Shown here one piece after another: positions 1-10,599 of a stretch of DNA of 64,000 nucleotides. The notes under the pieces were generated by a model. The model was not told where the DNA came from, searched no databases, and saw only the letters and a program-made list of their open reading frames with translations. Location: positions 201,157,927-201,221,926 of the forward strand of contig OZ005660.1 of the NCBI GenBank assembly GCA_963930645.1, written 5' to 3'. Source of the stretch: Salticus scenicus (taxonomy: Eukaryota; Arthropoda; Arachnida; Araneae; Salticidae). How positions within the stretch are numbered: the first letter of the stretch is position 1; each line of letters begins with the position of its first letter. The translations under genes and the position numbers were made by a program.

Positions 1-1380
1 TGGGATTAATTTTCATTTATCATCAGTTTGCTTATTTTTTTATTATGGTTTTACTTATATAAAAAATTCAAGTTTTATTTCTTATAATTTTTAAGATTTA
101 TCTTAATGTATGTAAGGGGTGACACCACTTACGACTGCCCCATCATAGCTACACCACTGTATATATGTAATATGTTAATAAACTTTCTAGTAAAAGGAAT
201 TCCAAATGTATTTAAATAATGGAACTCAGGGATCAATCTAGGGAAAAATTGGGTCCCTTTTGTACCCCTTCACAAAATTCCATATCATAAAAAAGAGCAG
301 TTTACAAAATTCCACATCATAAAAAGAGATCCTTTGCAAAATTCAAATTTATAAAAATGATCCTTTTTGTGAAATAATGTTTCCATGTTTTCAGTATTAT
401 TTTTAATCAATTTCTTCAAAATTCTATGAACTTGATATTTAACACTATATATAGAATTACTTAAAATAGGAGGTTTTACAGTTTTTTTTTTTTTTTTTTC
501 CCATAAAAATATTTTATTTTTCACAATAAATAAAAATTTCACAAAGAAAGGGCCCAAAAATTAAAACCTGGATTGAACCCTGGAACTTAAAAGAAAATCC
601 ACCACCAAAAAAAAAGAAAAAGCTATTTTTAGTAAATATTGCTTTTCTATTTTTATTAAATGCCTGTGTCTCATTTAAAAATTAATCACTCCTTAATTCA
701 CTTTTAGTTACAAGATATAACTTCAATATCTATTATGGAAAACAGCAAATATTCAGGAGTTTACGCAACAGTAACATTACTTGAGATTGTTGTATTTAAT
801 ATATTATTCATCTTAATTTCTAAGGCATTATTAGCATGTAAATATTATTATTATTTTGCATAATTATCTTTCATATATAATTTTGTTTATTATTTTGTTA
901 GAAATTAATAATGAATTCACTAACAGTTTTCTGTATTTTCAGATACACAGAATATATATTTTAAAAATAATTTGTGAAAATAAATTAGTTATTAATTAGA
1001 GTTGCACCAAATATTCGGTTACTTTTTGGTATTCGGCAAGTAACACCAAATGTTTGGTTTGGCCGAATATCTTAATATTCGACGACCAAATAGTGGAGTT
1101 AAATTTCAAATTAAGTTTAAATATTGAAATTGGTAAAAATATTTTTTATTATATAAAATTTAAAGTTTTTTTTTTAACTGCTAATAATGTTAAACGATAA
1201 CTTAAAAAATATTCTTCCCCCTTTATTTATATATATATTTGTTAATAAGGTTTTACATTGGTTTAAAAAAAAAAAAGAAACTATCTATTAAAAAAGAAAA
1301 GTTGGATACGTCGATAGATCATGCATTTTTTTCTGTCAAGTCAGTAGATGCCCTGAATGAGAATATACTTTTGGAAATTT
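1..1380. other. AT-rich non-coding stretch with repeat debris
   Basis: No supportable gene. Positions 270-380 hold about three imperfect ~33-bp units built around ACAAAATTCCAYATCATAAA. Around 1000-1090 lies a fragment with paired ATTCGG/CCGAAT motifs (beginning AGAGTTGCACCAAATATTCGG-like) that resembles the end of an old DNA transposon. Poly-T runs at 480-500 and A-runs near 1265 are simple sequence. Open frames here are short and rich in Lys/Phe from A/T runs. Confidence 0.5.
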
Positions 1381-2399
1381 TTCATTTCATTGAATTTTCA
1401 TTTTATTCAATTTATTCTAGAACTTATGAAGGGGTAGAATTGTTTAATATCTCCCATTCATGTAATTTTTTCTTCCCTCCCATCCCACTCCATTTTCTAC
1501 TAGTGGTGAATGATCAAATGTCCTGTGAAGCACAATCTTTTTCCATTATTATCTTTCCATAGTATTCAGTGTATAATTTACCCATTTAAGAAGCTATTTG
1601 ACAATAAAGGGCAAAACTGGGAAAATTTATTAGTGGCCAGTGGCCGGTACTGACAGTTTCATTAGTAGCCACTTTTTTAAGTTAGTGGCCACATTTCACA
1701 TAAGACTATTTCTTTCAGACTGCAAAAAGCATTGTCACCATTTTGCGGTATAATCACCACAAGAAAAATATGAAAATAAGAAATACATATAATAATACAA
1801 TTAACACAGGGACACTGAAATTGTAATTTGTAATTACGCTCATTTTAAAAATCCTAAATTGCACATCCTAAATTAAAATCTGCTTATGGCTGTAACAATA
1901 ACAGCAAAAGTTTTTATTTTTCAAATAATTCAGTAGTACTTTTTTTTTTTTTCAATTTATTTTTAAACAAATTGAAAAAAAAAAAAAAAAAAAAAAAAAG
2001 CTTTCACTTAAAAGTGAAATAAGCTGTTATCATTCACAGTTCACATGGATATTTTCTAGTAAATGAATCAGCTGATTCATCATCATCACAACCTTTTACA
2101 TGGTCCTGTGTAAATACAGTTAGCAGTTTTATTATTTTTTCTTATTTCTAAAGACACACTTTTTTAAATGATTTTATTTCAATAGAGTTAAAATATTTTC
2201 TCTTAAAAAGTATAGATATGGAAACTTAGCTGCTTTATTAAAAATAATTTACTTAGCTGCCAAATTTGTAGCTTTAAAAATAGGGAGATTTCTACTTTAA
2301 AATGGGAAGGAAAAAGGAAGATTTCTACTCAAAAGAAAGCAAATACAAATTTTTTTGAAAAATACACATTTAAGCCAAATCAAATTTTGATACACACAT

Positions 2400-2960
2400 T
2401 TGTCAAATATCTTAAATGGGTTAAATATACACTAAATACTATGGAGATAATAATGGAAAAAGATTGTGCTTTGCAGGACATTTGATCATTAACTGTTAGT
2501 TGAAATGGAGCACACATGTGTCTGTGTGTGTATAGGGGGGGGGGATACATCTATATACTTCTTTATAGGTTCTAGAATCTAAACATTAAATTTTAAAATA
2601 AATATTTACATTTATATTATGGATGGAGAAAGATTGTGAATCACAAGGCTTCAGTGGAGCATGTGATTGCCAATCGTTGGAGGGGGGGGGATTACAAGAA
2701 TTATGAGTACGAGATATTAAACAATTCTACTTCTTTACAGATTCTAGAATCTAATAAAGTAAGTTTAAAATAGATATTTATATTTTTGCGGCAAATGGAG
2801 TATGATTAGAAATTATAAAGCTTTTTATAAGCTGTGTGATCACAGATCTTTAGGGGGAGGGAAAGGGGGGGTCAAAAAATTATATGAGTGAGATATATAT
2901 TGAACAATTCTACTTCTTTATAGGTTGTAGAATATAATAAAGCAAGATTAACATTGACAT
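2400..2960 (+). repeat. About three ~175-bp tandem units with an inverted copy at 1390-1600
   Basis: The motif TTCTTTAYAGRTTCTAGAATCT starts near 2561 and 2731 and, more diverged, near 2914. Each unit also holds AAAGATTG...ATCACAAGGCTTC and a G-run. The interval 1390-1600 reads as the reverse complement of 2385-2580, including the TAATGGAAAAAGATTGTGC segment. Tandem units inside inverted arms are the usual build of foldback elements. Confidence 0.55.
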
Positions 2961-3926
2961 TTATGCCATGGATGGAAAAAGATTGGAAATCACAAGGCTT
3001 CGATTGCCTATCGTCGCTCGATTTTTTAAATCTTTTAATGATCACAAAAAGTGACGACTTTAGTGGCGATCAATGGATAATTTTTAATCGCCATCTTTTT
3101 TTATTTAGTCGCCATGTGTTTGCCCTTTATTTGACAAATGTGTGCTTCAAAATTTGATCTGGCTTAAATGCATACATATATAGAGAGAGAGTTGTAAAAT
3201 TCTCGAGAATAATCTTTCTGAGAAATATTCTCCTGGAAGAGAATAATCGAGAATTTTCTCACTGAAGCTATAATAATGGATAATTTTTAAATTTGTGCTC
3301 TGTATAAGTATTAATTTATGTGCAATAAGTTAAAAAATGTATGAAATTATTCTTTTAATAAAATAATCAGATTAATTAAATAATTAAATCTATTTAGCTG
3401 TATATATTAAAAAAATAATAATAAAATAAATCCTCTTCAAGGCTAAAAGGTGAAATCTTATAAATTATTGAAGATAAAATCTAGTGATATCTCAAGTAAT
3501 AAAGGGACAAATCATTAAATTAGTTTTTTTTATTTCATTACAGACACTTATTTTTAAAGGGGACATTTATTGAAAAATATTTCTAATTATTTAATGTTTT
3601 TGCTTTAAAATGTTTTACACTTATCTGTATAAAATAAAAAAGGTTTTATTCAACATGTATTTAAAGGATAAACATTTTTATATGGAACTGTTCACAGTAA
3701 AAAAAAAATTGTTTTTCTATAAAGAGAAGTGACAAATCAGGGTTTAATCCAGCTTTTTCAAAATGGTACCCCATTTGTGAATTTAAAAAATAATTTGTGA
3801 AAACATCAAGTAAGTTTGTGAAAATTAATAATGCTTCAGAGCAATTAATCGAAATGTGCAAAGCAGTTTTTGTAATTTTAAAATGTATTTAAAAAATAAA
3901 ATGGAACAGTTGCAAAATAAATATAT

Positions 3927-4560
3927 TGTTGCGTACTTGGGGGTTCGTGAGTTGTCTGAGAATGAAAGGCCAAACGTACAAAAATTCAGTAATTTATTCA
4001 CAGAAAGTTCCAGAAAAATACAGGTCTATAAACCAAGTATCAGCTTCAATTCAAACAGTAAACACAGCTTAAACAACAGCTGTCAATAGCAAATCCACAG
4101 TACAAACTGTATACCAATAACACTTGAAGCAAGTCTCTCTCAAAGAGGCTCAAGAGCAATGCAAGCACTAGCGAAGCTGGCTGAGATCTGAACTGAACAG
4201 ACTGCCTTGGCGAGAGAGCGCTTCCTTATATACTGTTCCATGGAACCCAGATTTTTCGAGAAAACTCTAGAAAGTGGTCAACCAATCAACTTACACCTTC
4301 CATATTTGGTATATCCCATATAAGGATTTTCTAACCAAGGTCGCCAAAAAAATCGCCAAGGTGGGGAAAAGTCGCCAAATTTGGCGCCAAATCCATCACC
4401 TGTATTACTGGGGCTTTTTAATGCGTTTTAAAGGGAAAATAAGGCTATTTCAGCGCTAAAACGACTAGAAATGCACAAAATTAGCACTCTATCAACTTAC
4501 TAAGCCTCTTTGAAAGAATTTATACAAAAAATAAACACAATTATTTACAATTTCGTAACA
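3927..4560 (-). mobile_element. Solo LTR of a retrotransposon (probably Ty3/gypsy type)
   Basis: Read on the minus strand, the 634-bp block starts TGTTACGAAATTG and ends TACGCAACA, giving TG...CA ends. It contains a TATA-like AGTATATAAGG (about 4230), a GC-richer transcribed part, and AATAAA (about 3995) near the 3' end, as expected for U3-R-U5 order. No internal coding region or second LTR flanks it, so it looks like a recombination product. A clear target duplication is not visible. A 5' part of the same LTR lies at 38323-38532. The gypsy assignment rests on the TGTTACG...CGCAACA style and is an inference. Confidence 0.65.
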
Positions 4561-5229
4561 CTATATTTAGGCGAAACAAGTTATTTCTTATATGTAAGAT
4601 AAGAAAGTGTTTACTTAGATATTTACCATTGTTTCTAGTAAATATCCAAATTGAGGGTATTTTTATGTGTTTGATGCAGTGAAGCTTATAAAATTTTTTA
4701 GTGTGCAGCTATATTGCTGAGAGTTGACTTTGTGAAGGTGCCTCTTTACTGAAAAGTGAATTTGTGAAGGTACCCCATTGCTAAAAGTTGACTTTGTGAA
4801 AATGCCTCAATGCGGCACTAAATTTGTTCTGGATTAAACACTGCAAATTGACATGTGTGGTGCACAATATAAATTATTAAAATAAAAACAGGAACAGTTG
4901 AATTTAAACAAAGTAATATCGATGACAAAGAACTGCATGGGTTGTCAGTATAAAGAAGGTAGCTTGAATGATCTGTTATCAAAAGATGAAACTAACTATT
5001 AACTTTGATTCTAAATTTTGTGTAACAAGTTAATTACAAAATAAAATTAATATCATTTTTAAGCTATTTGTTATTTTAGTTTTTAATTTAAATAGAACAT
5101 ATACTACCTTACCATAAATGACCCGACACTTTCGATTTCAAACTTTTTAAAAATATCTCAAAAAGTACTAAACAGATCGTCTAGAAACTTTAGGAGTGTA
5201 AAGAGCATGTTATACCTCATACGTTTCTG
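4561..5229. repeat. Non-coding, with a ~33-bp minisatellite at 4725-4815
   Basis: Three units built on TTTGTGAAGGTRCCYC...AAAAGTGA follow each other between about 4725 and 4815. The rest is AT-rich. From about 5200 the sequence matches (inverted) 8690-8740, as part of the arms that flank the Penelope-like pair. Confidence 0.45.
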
Positions 5230-5489
5230 TTAAAGTTTTCTGCCAAAAATAAAAGGGGAACAAGTAAAAAATTAGAGAAAAATGAAAGTGTTTGGCATTA
5301 CCCTGTAAAAGTATGGCTTGATATTCAATCTGGCTGCAGCATGCAGCTATGGGGCTCTTCTTTATTATCTATGGAAATTTTTATGTCTCTACCGCATGTA
5401 ATCAAGGAGACATAAAGGTTTCTTTTAAAAAATAGAAAAACAATACTTTTGTTAAAATTTAAATACCTTATACAAAACTTTTCCATTTT

Positions 5490-5539
5490 GTTTGACTGAT
5501 TAATTTCGAACACTCCATGTTCATCTTCAGAGTCGAAAC
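5490..5539 (-). ncRNA. Hammerhead-ribozyme-like motif, left Penelope arm
   Basis: On the minus strand the order is GTTTCGACT, CTGAAGA, one extra T, stem GAACA/TGTTC with a five-base loop, GAAA, TTAAT, C, AGTCAAAC. The outer GTTT(c)GACT pairs with AGTCAAAC, giving a type-I-like helix I with a possible cut after the C. Penelope-like elements are known to carry minimal hammerheads, and the position just downstream of the endonuclease reading frame fits. The extra T between CTGAAGA and helix II, and a very short helix III, depart from the canonical core, so activity is uncertain. It differs from the right-arm copy only in the helix II loop. Confidence 0.45.
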
Positions 5540-5540
5540 A

Positions 5541-6618
5541 CTAAACGCCGTCGTTCTTCTGCTGATGTTTACTTTGTCGGTGTATCCTGTGGTTGCCATT
5601 TCGCTTCACTTCGTATTCTTCTAGTAGCTGTTGCCATGCGGCGGGTATGATATAATGCTCTCTGTCATTCACGGTATTATAATTAGTGGTAATTTCGAAG
5701 GCCTCCCGTTTTAGTGCATAGTTTTGGTTATTGTAAGGGGCTATTTTTTTGGTGTTAATGGAGTTAATATTAATGGGGTTATTGATGTGGGTGGCGGAGA
5801 AAGCTGTGGAGGATTTTCCTAGTTTTAAGTCTGCACGATGTTCTTTTTCCCGTTCTGAAATTTTTCGTTTGGTCATCCCGATATAGCAGGCTTTATTTCC
5901 GTTTAAATGTTCAAAGTCTATTTTGTAAATTCCTGGGGTAGAGTTTTGCTGAATGAGGTCTTTTTCGTTGCGGATATGTTGAAAGATACTTTTGTTTGGT
6001 TTTATTGGGATGTTAACGTTTAAATTTTTAGCTTCATTTTTTATTTTAAGGCTAGCACCGTTACTATATGGGATGGCAGTGGTGAAGATGGGTTTAGATT
6101 TCTGGGCACTGTTGATTTTGTTTAAAGATTTTACGCGTTTTTTATATAATTTATTTACCAGATTTTTAGAGTAGTTGGCTTTTGCGGCTATTTTTTTTTT
6201 TGTAGTTAAGTTCGTTGTTAAGTAGTTGTTTGTTGGAACAGACAAGTATAGCGCGGTTGATATAGGAACGAAGGGCTGATAATTTATAAGAGAGGGGGGT
6301 ATTACAATTTTTATTTATGATTTCGGTGTTAGCTGTGGGTTTTCTGTGAATAGTAGTGTCAAATGTGTTATTAGGATTTTTTATGATTTTTATGTCGAGA
6401 AAGTTTAGGTTATTGTTGGATTCTTTTTCAATGGTGAATTTAATATTGTTGTCGAGATTATTAAGTTCTATTAGAATGTTGTCAGGGTTTTCGGATTCGG
6501 GAATTATGGCAAAAATGTCGTCGACATAGCACGTCCAGAGTTTACATTTGTTAATTATGTGGTGGGCTGAGTTTTCAAGCAGTCGGAGTTTTAGTTCGGC
6601 GATGATTCCGGAGATGGG
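5541..6618 (-). pseudogene. Penelope-like element, 5'-truncated copy: RT palm plus GIY-YIG endonuclease
   Basis: Reading from 6618 leftwards, the frame gives the end of a reverse transcriptase with the catalytic WTCYVDDIF motif (about 6520), followed by NLNFLDIKI and IHRKPTAN segments typical of the RT palm/thumb. After an A-run near 6190-6200 the frame shifts, and a second open segment (6245-5541, 234 codons) carries a GIY-YIG nuclease: GIYKIDF, then CYIGMTKRKISEREKEHRADL, with the expected two Tyr, Arg and downstream acidic residues. RT followed by GIY-YIG is diagnostic of Penelope-like elements, which reverse-transcribe at nicked DNA. The copy lacks the N-terminal RT part. The apparent start at 6245 is an artefact of the frameshift. 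Confidence 0.85.
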
Positions 6619-7680
6619 GCCGAACTAAAACTCCGACTGCTTGAAAACTCAGCCCACCACATAATTAACAAATGTAAACTCTGGACGCGCTATGTCGACG
6701 ACATTTTTGCCATAATTCCTGAATCCGAAAACCCTGACAACATTCTAATAGAACTTAATAATCTCGACAACAATATTAAATTCACCATTGAAAAAGAATC
6801 CAACAATAACCTAAACTTTCTCGACATAAAAATCATAAAAAATCCTAATAACACATTTGACACTACTACTATTCACAGAAAACCCACAGCTAACACCGAA
6901 ATCATAAATAAAAATTGTAATACCCCCCTCTCTTATAAATTATCAGCCCTTCGTTCCTATATCAACCGCGCTATACTTGTCTGTTCCAACAAACAACTAC
7001 TTAACAACGAACTTAACTACATCAAAAAAATAGCCGCGAAAGCCAACTACTCTATAAATCAGGTAAATAAATTATATAAAAAACGCGTAAAATCTTTAAA
7101 CAAAATCAACAGTGCCCAGAAATCTAAACCCATCTTCACCACTGCCATCCCATAAAGTAACGGTGCTAGCCTTAAAATAAAAAATGAAGCTAAAAATTTA
7201 AACGTTAACATCCCAATAAAACCAAACAAAAGTATCTTTCAACATATCCACAACGAAAAAGACCTCATTCAGCAAAACTCTACCCCAGGAATTTACAAAA
7301 TAGACTTTGAACATTTAAACGGAAATAAAGCCTGCTATATCGGGATGACCAAACGAAAAATTTCAGAACGGGAAAAAGAACATCGTGCAGACTTAAAACT
7401 AGGAAAATCCTCCACAGCTTTCTCCGCCACCCACATCAATAACCCCATTAATATTAACTCCATTAACACCAAAAAAATAGCCCCTTACAATAACCAAAAC
7501 TATGCACTAAAACGGGAGGCCCTCGAAATTACCACTAATTATAATACCGTGAATGACAGAGAGCATTATATCATACCCGCCGCATGGCAACAGCTACTAG
7601 AAGAATACGAAGTGAAGTGAAATGGCAACCACATGATACACCGACAAAGTAAACATCAGCAGAAGAACGACGCGTTTAGT
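6619..7680 (+). pseudogene. Penelope-like element, second copy in head-to-head orientation
   Basis: This is the mirror image of the minus-strand copy, separated by only about 18 bases (6601-6618), and almost identical in sequence. The RT part again has YVDD (about 6690-6705), and the GIY-YIG part is open from 7345 to 7620 (YIGMTKRKISEREKEHRADL region). Here the A-run is shorter and RT and endonuclease stay in one frame, but a TAA interrupts it near 7154, and a TGA replaces an Arg codon at 7618-7620. Both copies are therefore defective at different sites. The head-to-head layout with truncation inside the RT is a known outcome of Penelope-like insertion. Confidence 0.85.
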
Positions 7681-7730
7681 GTTTCGACTCTGAAGATGAA
7701 CACGGAGTGTTCGAAATTAATCAGTCAAAC
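7681..7730 (+). ncRNA. Hammerhead-ribozyme-like motif, right Penelope arm
   Basis: Seen directly: helix I GTTT(c)GACT 7681-7689 with AGTCAAAC 7723-7730, CTGAAGA 7690-7696, an unpaired T 7697, helix II GAACA 7698-7702 with TGTTC 7708-7712, GAAA 7713-7716, then TTAAT and C 7722 as the putative cleavage base. Helix III would be only one or two pairs, as reported for minimal hammerheads of Penelope-like elements. The additional T after CTGAAGA is not canonical. Confidence 0.5.
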
Positions 7731-7824
7731 AAAATGGAAAAGTTTTGTATAAGGTATTTAAATTTTAGCAAAAGTATAATTGTGCTTTTCCTTAAAAATA
7801 AAATTAAATAGAAAAACAATTTTC

Positions 7825-8490
7825 ACGTTTTTTGCTATAACATGCAAGGTAACCCAGAGCAAAGCTATTTTTAGGAAACTTGACATACAATATTTGACAC
7901 AGCAAACTGCAATCAAAATATAAAAAAAATATTAAATATCTGATGTGATATGAGAATTTTTACAAAATTTTTAGCAATGCATGTGTGACATTTTGCGAAA
8001 TTTCATTTGCATACTTTAATAACCAAACGTATTGAACTACTCATGTAAAAACCCCAGACAAGTGTTGTGTAAACTCAAGAAGTTCTACACCATAGAATAA
8101 ACTGCTATCCAGTTTCTTTCTACCCCAAAAAAACTCAACTATAAGGGGTTTTACTCACTTTTTTACCTTATCAATTTTTTGGGGGGAACAGCTGACATTT
8201 AGTTCGTTAAATGCCACAGAATTTTTTAAGTTCTGTTTGGGGTTTTGTAATACTTGTTTGAGTTTTTATGTAAGTAGCTCAATACATTTGGCTATTAAAT
8301 TATGCGAGTAAAATTTTGCTAAATCTTATACATGTGCAGTTAAAAATTATTTAGTAAATACTTTGATATTTTATTAGATTTTTAATATTTCTTCAATTTG
8401 ATTGCAGTATGCTGTGTCTAATATTGCATATCGGGTTTCCTGAAAATAGCTTTGCGCTAGGTTTAATACCTTGTATGTTATAGCTAAAAA
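7825..8490. mobile_element. Foldback MITE (~0.67 kb) inserted in the right Penelope flank
   Basis: The arms mirror each other: GCTATAACATGCAAGGTA (7834) with TACCTTGTATGTTATAGC (8468), GCAAAGCTATTTTTAGGAAAC with GTTTCCTGAAAATAGCTTTGC, and CACAGCAAACTGCAATCAAA with TTTGATTGCAGTATGCTGTG. It splits sequence that is continuous in the left arm: 5440-5460 joins what lies at 7770 and 8510 on the right. No coding capacity is seen. The mobilising transposase is unknown. Confidence 0.65.
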
Positions 8491-8504
8491 AGTAAAAAAA
8501 AAAA

Positions 8505-8750
8505 TTGCAATTTTTTAAAACCTTTATCTCCCTGATTGCATGTGGTAGAGACATAAAAATTTATACAGCTAATAAGGAAGAGCCCCGTAATCACATGCTA
8601 CAGCCAGATTGCATTTCAAGCCTTACTTTTTACAGGGTGATGCCAAACACTTTCATTTTTCTACAATTTTTTATTGGTGCCTCATTAACTTTCGGCACAA
8701 AACTTAAACTGAAATGTATGAGATATAACACATTCTTAATTTTTTAGAAA
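8505..8750 (+). repeat. Right outer flank of the Penelope pair, inverted match to 5200-5440
   Basis: Shared blocks include ATGTGGTAGAGACATAAAAATTT, AGAGCCCC, a CAGCCAGATTG block, and AAAGTGTTTGGCATYACCCTGT (read on opposite strands). A diverged relative lies at 51270-51450 (AAGAGCATGATATACC and CTGCAGCGTG segments), so this flank belongs to a dispersed family. The small open frame here has no recognisable product. Confidence 0.5.
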
Positions 8751-9510
8751 ATCTTTATGAAAAGAATACTCTCTTTAAATGTCAAATTTTAGTGATGGTT
8801 TTGTTATAAATGCAAATCTATAGGCGTTAAAAAAAATTAAATTTGTATAATTATTTATTATTTGCTACTGAATGCTTTCTGTCATGGTTAAGTATTTAAG
8901 AATATTCTCGAGTATTCTCTGAATTTGGAGCTTCAGAGAATATTCTCACCTCACATCTCTCTCTCTATATATATTAAATTCCTATTTGCTTTCTGTGGGT
9001 AGAAATCTTCCTATTTTTAAAGCTGCAAAGTTGCCAGCTATGTAATGTAGGTCATCTAAAGCTTTTGTATCTATATTTTTAAAGAGGAAATACTTTAACT
9101 CTATTGAAATAAAATTATTTTAAAAAGTATTTTATATTAAAATTGCTACTCTCATGATATAAAAAATAGCTATTAACTTAAAGTGGTTAGTGATAAAATT
9201 GATAGTACTGGCCACTGGCTACTAAAGAATTTTTCCAGTTTTGCCCTTTATCATTAAATATACTACCAAACTGAGTTTGAGTGATTTAAGTTCAGATGAG
9301 AGTAGCGTTGCAATAAGTGTAATCATTTTAGTTTTTTTTCTAAAGCATCCAAGATATCAAAATCAGACATGGCATGAGACATCAAATTTGAGAATGTTAT
9401 TTCAATTTAATGGTGCATACAGTTATTTATTGTTTAAAATAGTTTTATTTATTCACATAGGAAAAAATTAATATGTTATTCTTATTTAACTTGCTAAAGT
9501 AAAAAAATAT

Positions 9511-9600
9511 TTCTTTACAGGTGTTTTCTAGGAATAAACCCAAATCAAGGGGCGAAAGTAAATCCAGAACTAAAAAAGAAAGAATGTATGAACTCTAAAA
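9511..9600 (+). other. Candidate terminal exon, unidentified
   Basis: A plausible acceptor TATTTCTTTACAG (ending 9520) is followed by an open frame of about 25 codons encoding a basic tail (FSRNKPKSRGESKSRTKKER) and a TAA near 9596. No partner exon was found, although a Ser/Asp-rich open segment (LSLSDLSSDESSV) lies at 9270-9318. Short and unsupported by any family; it could be chance. Confidence 0.2.
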
Positions 9601-9705
9601 TTTTGAATTCGAAGAAATCTGTGTTAGAATGGATAATTGATTGTGTTGATAATTTGTATTTTATATGACTTGATGTACTATGTTGATGTAAACTTATATG
9701 CTAAT

Positions 9706-9741
<36 letters not shown>

Positions 9742-10106
9742 CCGATCTGAATTGATGTATTCAGATGTTAATATTCATATGTTAATCAATATATTTTATT
9801 TGAATAAAAATGCTGTATTTATGAATTTGAATAAATATCTTAATTTTTATTGCTTGTTTTTTTTTTTTTTTTTTTCTTTTAAATTCTGAATATATTGCTG
9901 ATAAAATGTAGTTAAAAAAATATATATATATATTGGCATGTTGGATTGCAGACAAATTTTGTTTTGCTGCAGATAAATACAGGAAGTTCTGCTTCTGGGG
10001 TTTAAGTATAAGTATGTTTTGGCATACAGTGCATTTGAAAATTATCGAGACAGGTGATTTTTTAGTAGTACCAGTTAAAAAACTGTAATAATCATGAAAA
10101 AAAAAA
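9601..10106. other. AT-rich non-coding stretch with long T runs
   Basis: Contains T runs at about 9709-9741 and 9857-9875 and a short TA microsatellite near 9920. The sequence around 9680 and 9770 repeats a ATGTTGATGT/ATATTCATATG-like theme. No gene or transposon end is recognised. Confidence 0.5.
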
Positions 10107-10590
10107 GTATATGGAATCGGTATATAAGTGTATTATAACAAAGTAATATAGTATAAGTTTTACAGAATTAAAAAAAAAAAATGCTGTCTCAAAAATATGA
10201 AAACTTTTCGAGTATTTGGTATTTAAATTCAAATTTTGGATCAGTATCTTTTAATTATCTTAAAACTCTTATCAGACATGTTCAGGGTGAGAAGTTGAAG
10301 AATGTGTGGCTGTAAGAAAAAAGTTTTTGTCAGAAATTAAAATAATAAGTAGAGCAGAAGAATGGTGCTAATTCAGCCATGCATTCTTCAAACTAATTCT
10401 AAGCTTGCCTAATAAGATTTTCAAGATAATTCAAAGGAATAGATCCAAAATTTGAATTTAAATACCAAATAGCATAAAATGTCTCTATTTTTGAGACAGA
10501 ATTTGTGTTTTTAATATTTTTAGAAAAATTCTATGAAACTGTACTAAATTTCTTTGCTATAATGCACTAATATTTTAATTCCATATGCTT
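10107..10590. mobile_element. Foldback MITE (~0.48 kb)
   Basis: The left arm (10107-10290) and right arm (10400-10590) are imperfect reverse complements: GTATATGGAATC with ATTCCATATGC, TGCTGTCTCAAAAAT with ATTTTTGAGACAGA, and TTTGGTATTTAAATTCAAATTTTGGATC with its inverse. The middle is about 110 bp. No coding capacity; family not recognised. Confidence 0.65.
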
Positions 10591-10599
10591 ATTATTTAT

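Larger units (their letters stand above)
1604..9251. mobile_element. Composite foldback element with long inverted ends, other repeats nested inside
   Basis: The outermost motif ATAAAGGGCAAAACTGG at 1604-1620 recurs inverted at 9235-9251, and the similarity continues inward: 1621-1685 (repeated GTGGCCAGTGGCC blocks) against 9170-9234, and 2150-2345 against about 8990-9135. A related inverted motif at 3055-3140 (GGCGAC blocks and GGGCAAA) suggests a second, older end of the same family. The interior carries tandem repeats, a solo LTR and the Penelope-like pair. No target duplication was recognised, so the outer limits are approximate. No transposase frame belongs to this outer layer. Confidence 0.55.

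Noticed and set aside
3856..4089. 77-codon plus-strand frame over the solo LTR
   Set aside because: Spans the LTR border on the opposite strand and has no domain.
5992..6174. Plus-strand 60-codon frame over the Penelope copy
   Set aside because: Opposite-strand shadow of the RT/endonuclease coding sequence.
9709..9752. TTCCGATCT after a long T run, which resembles the end of a sequencing adapter
   Set aside because: Only nine bases match, there is no longer adapter sequence, and T runs of this size are everywhere in the window.
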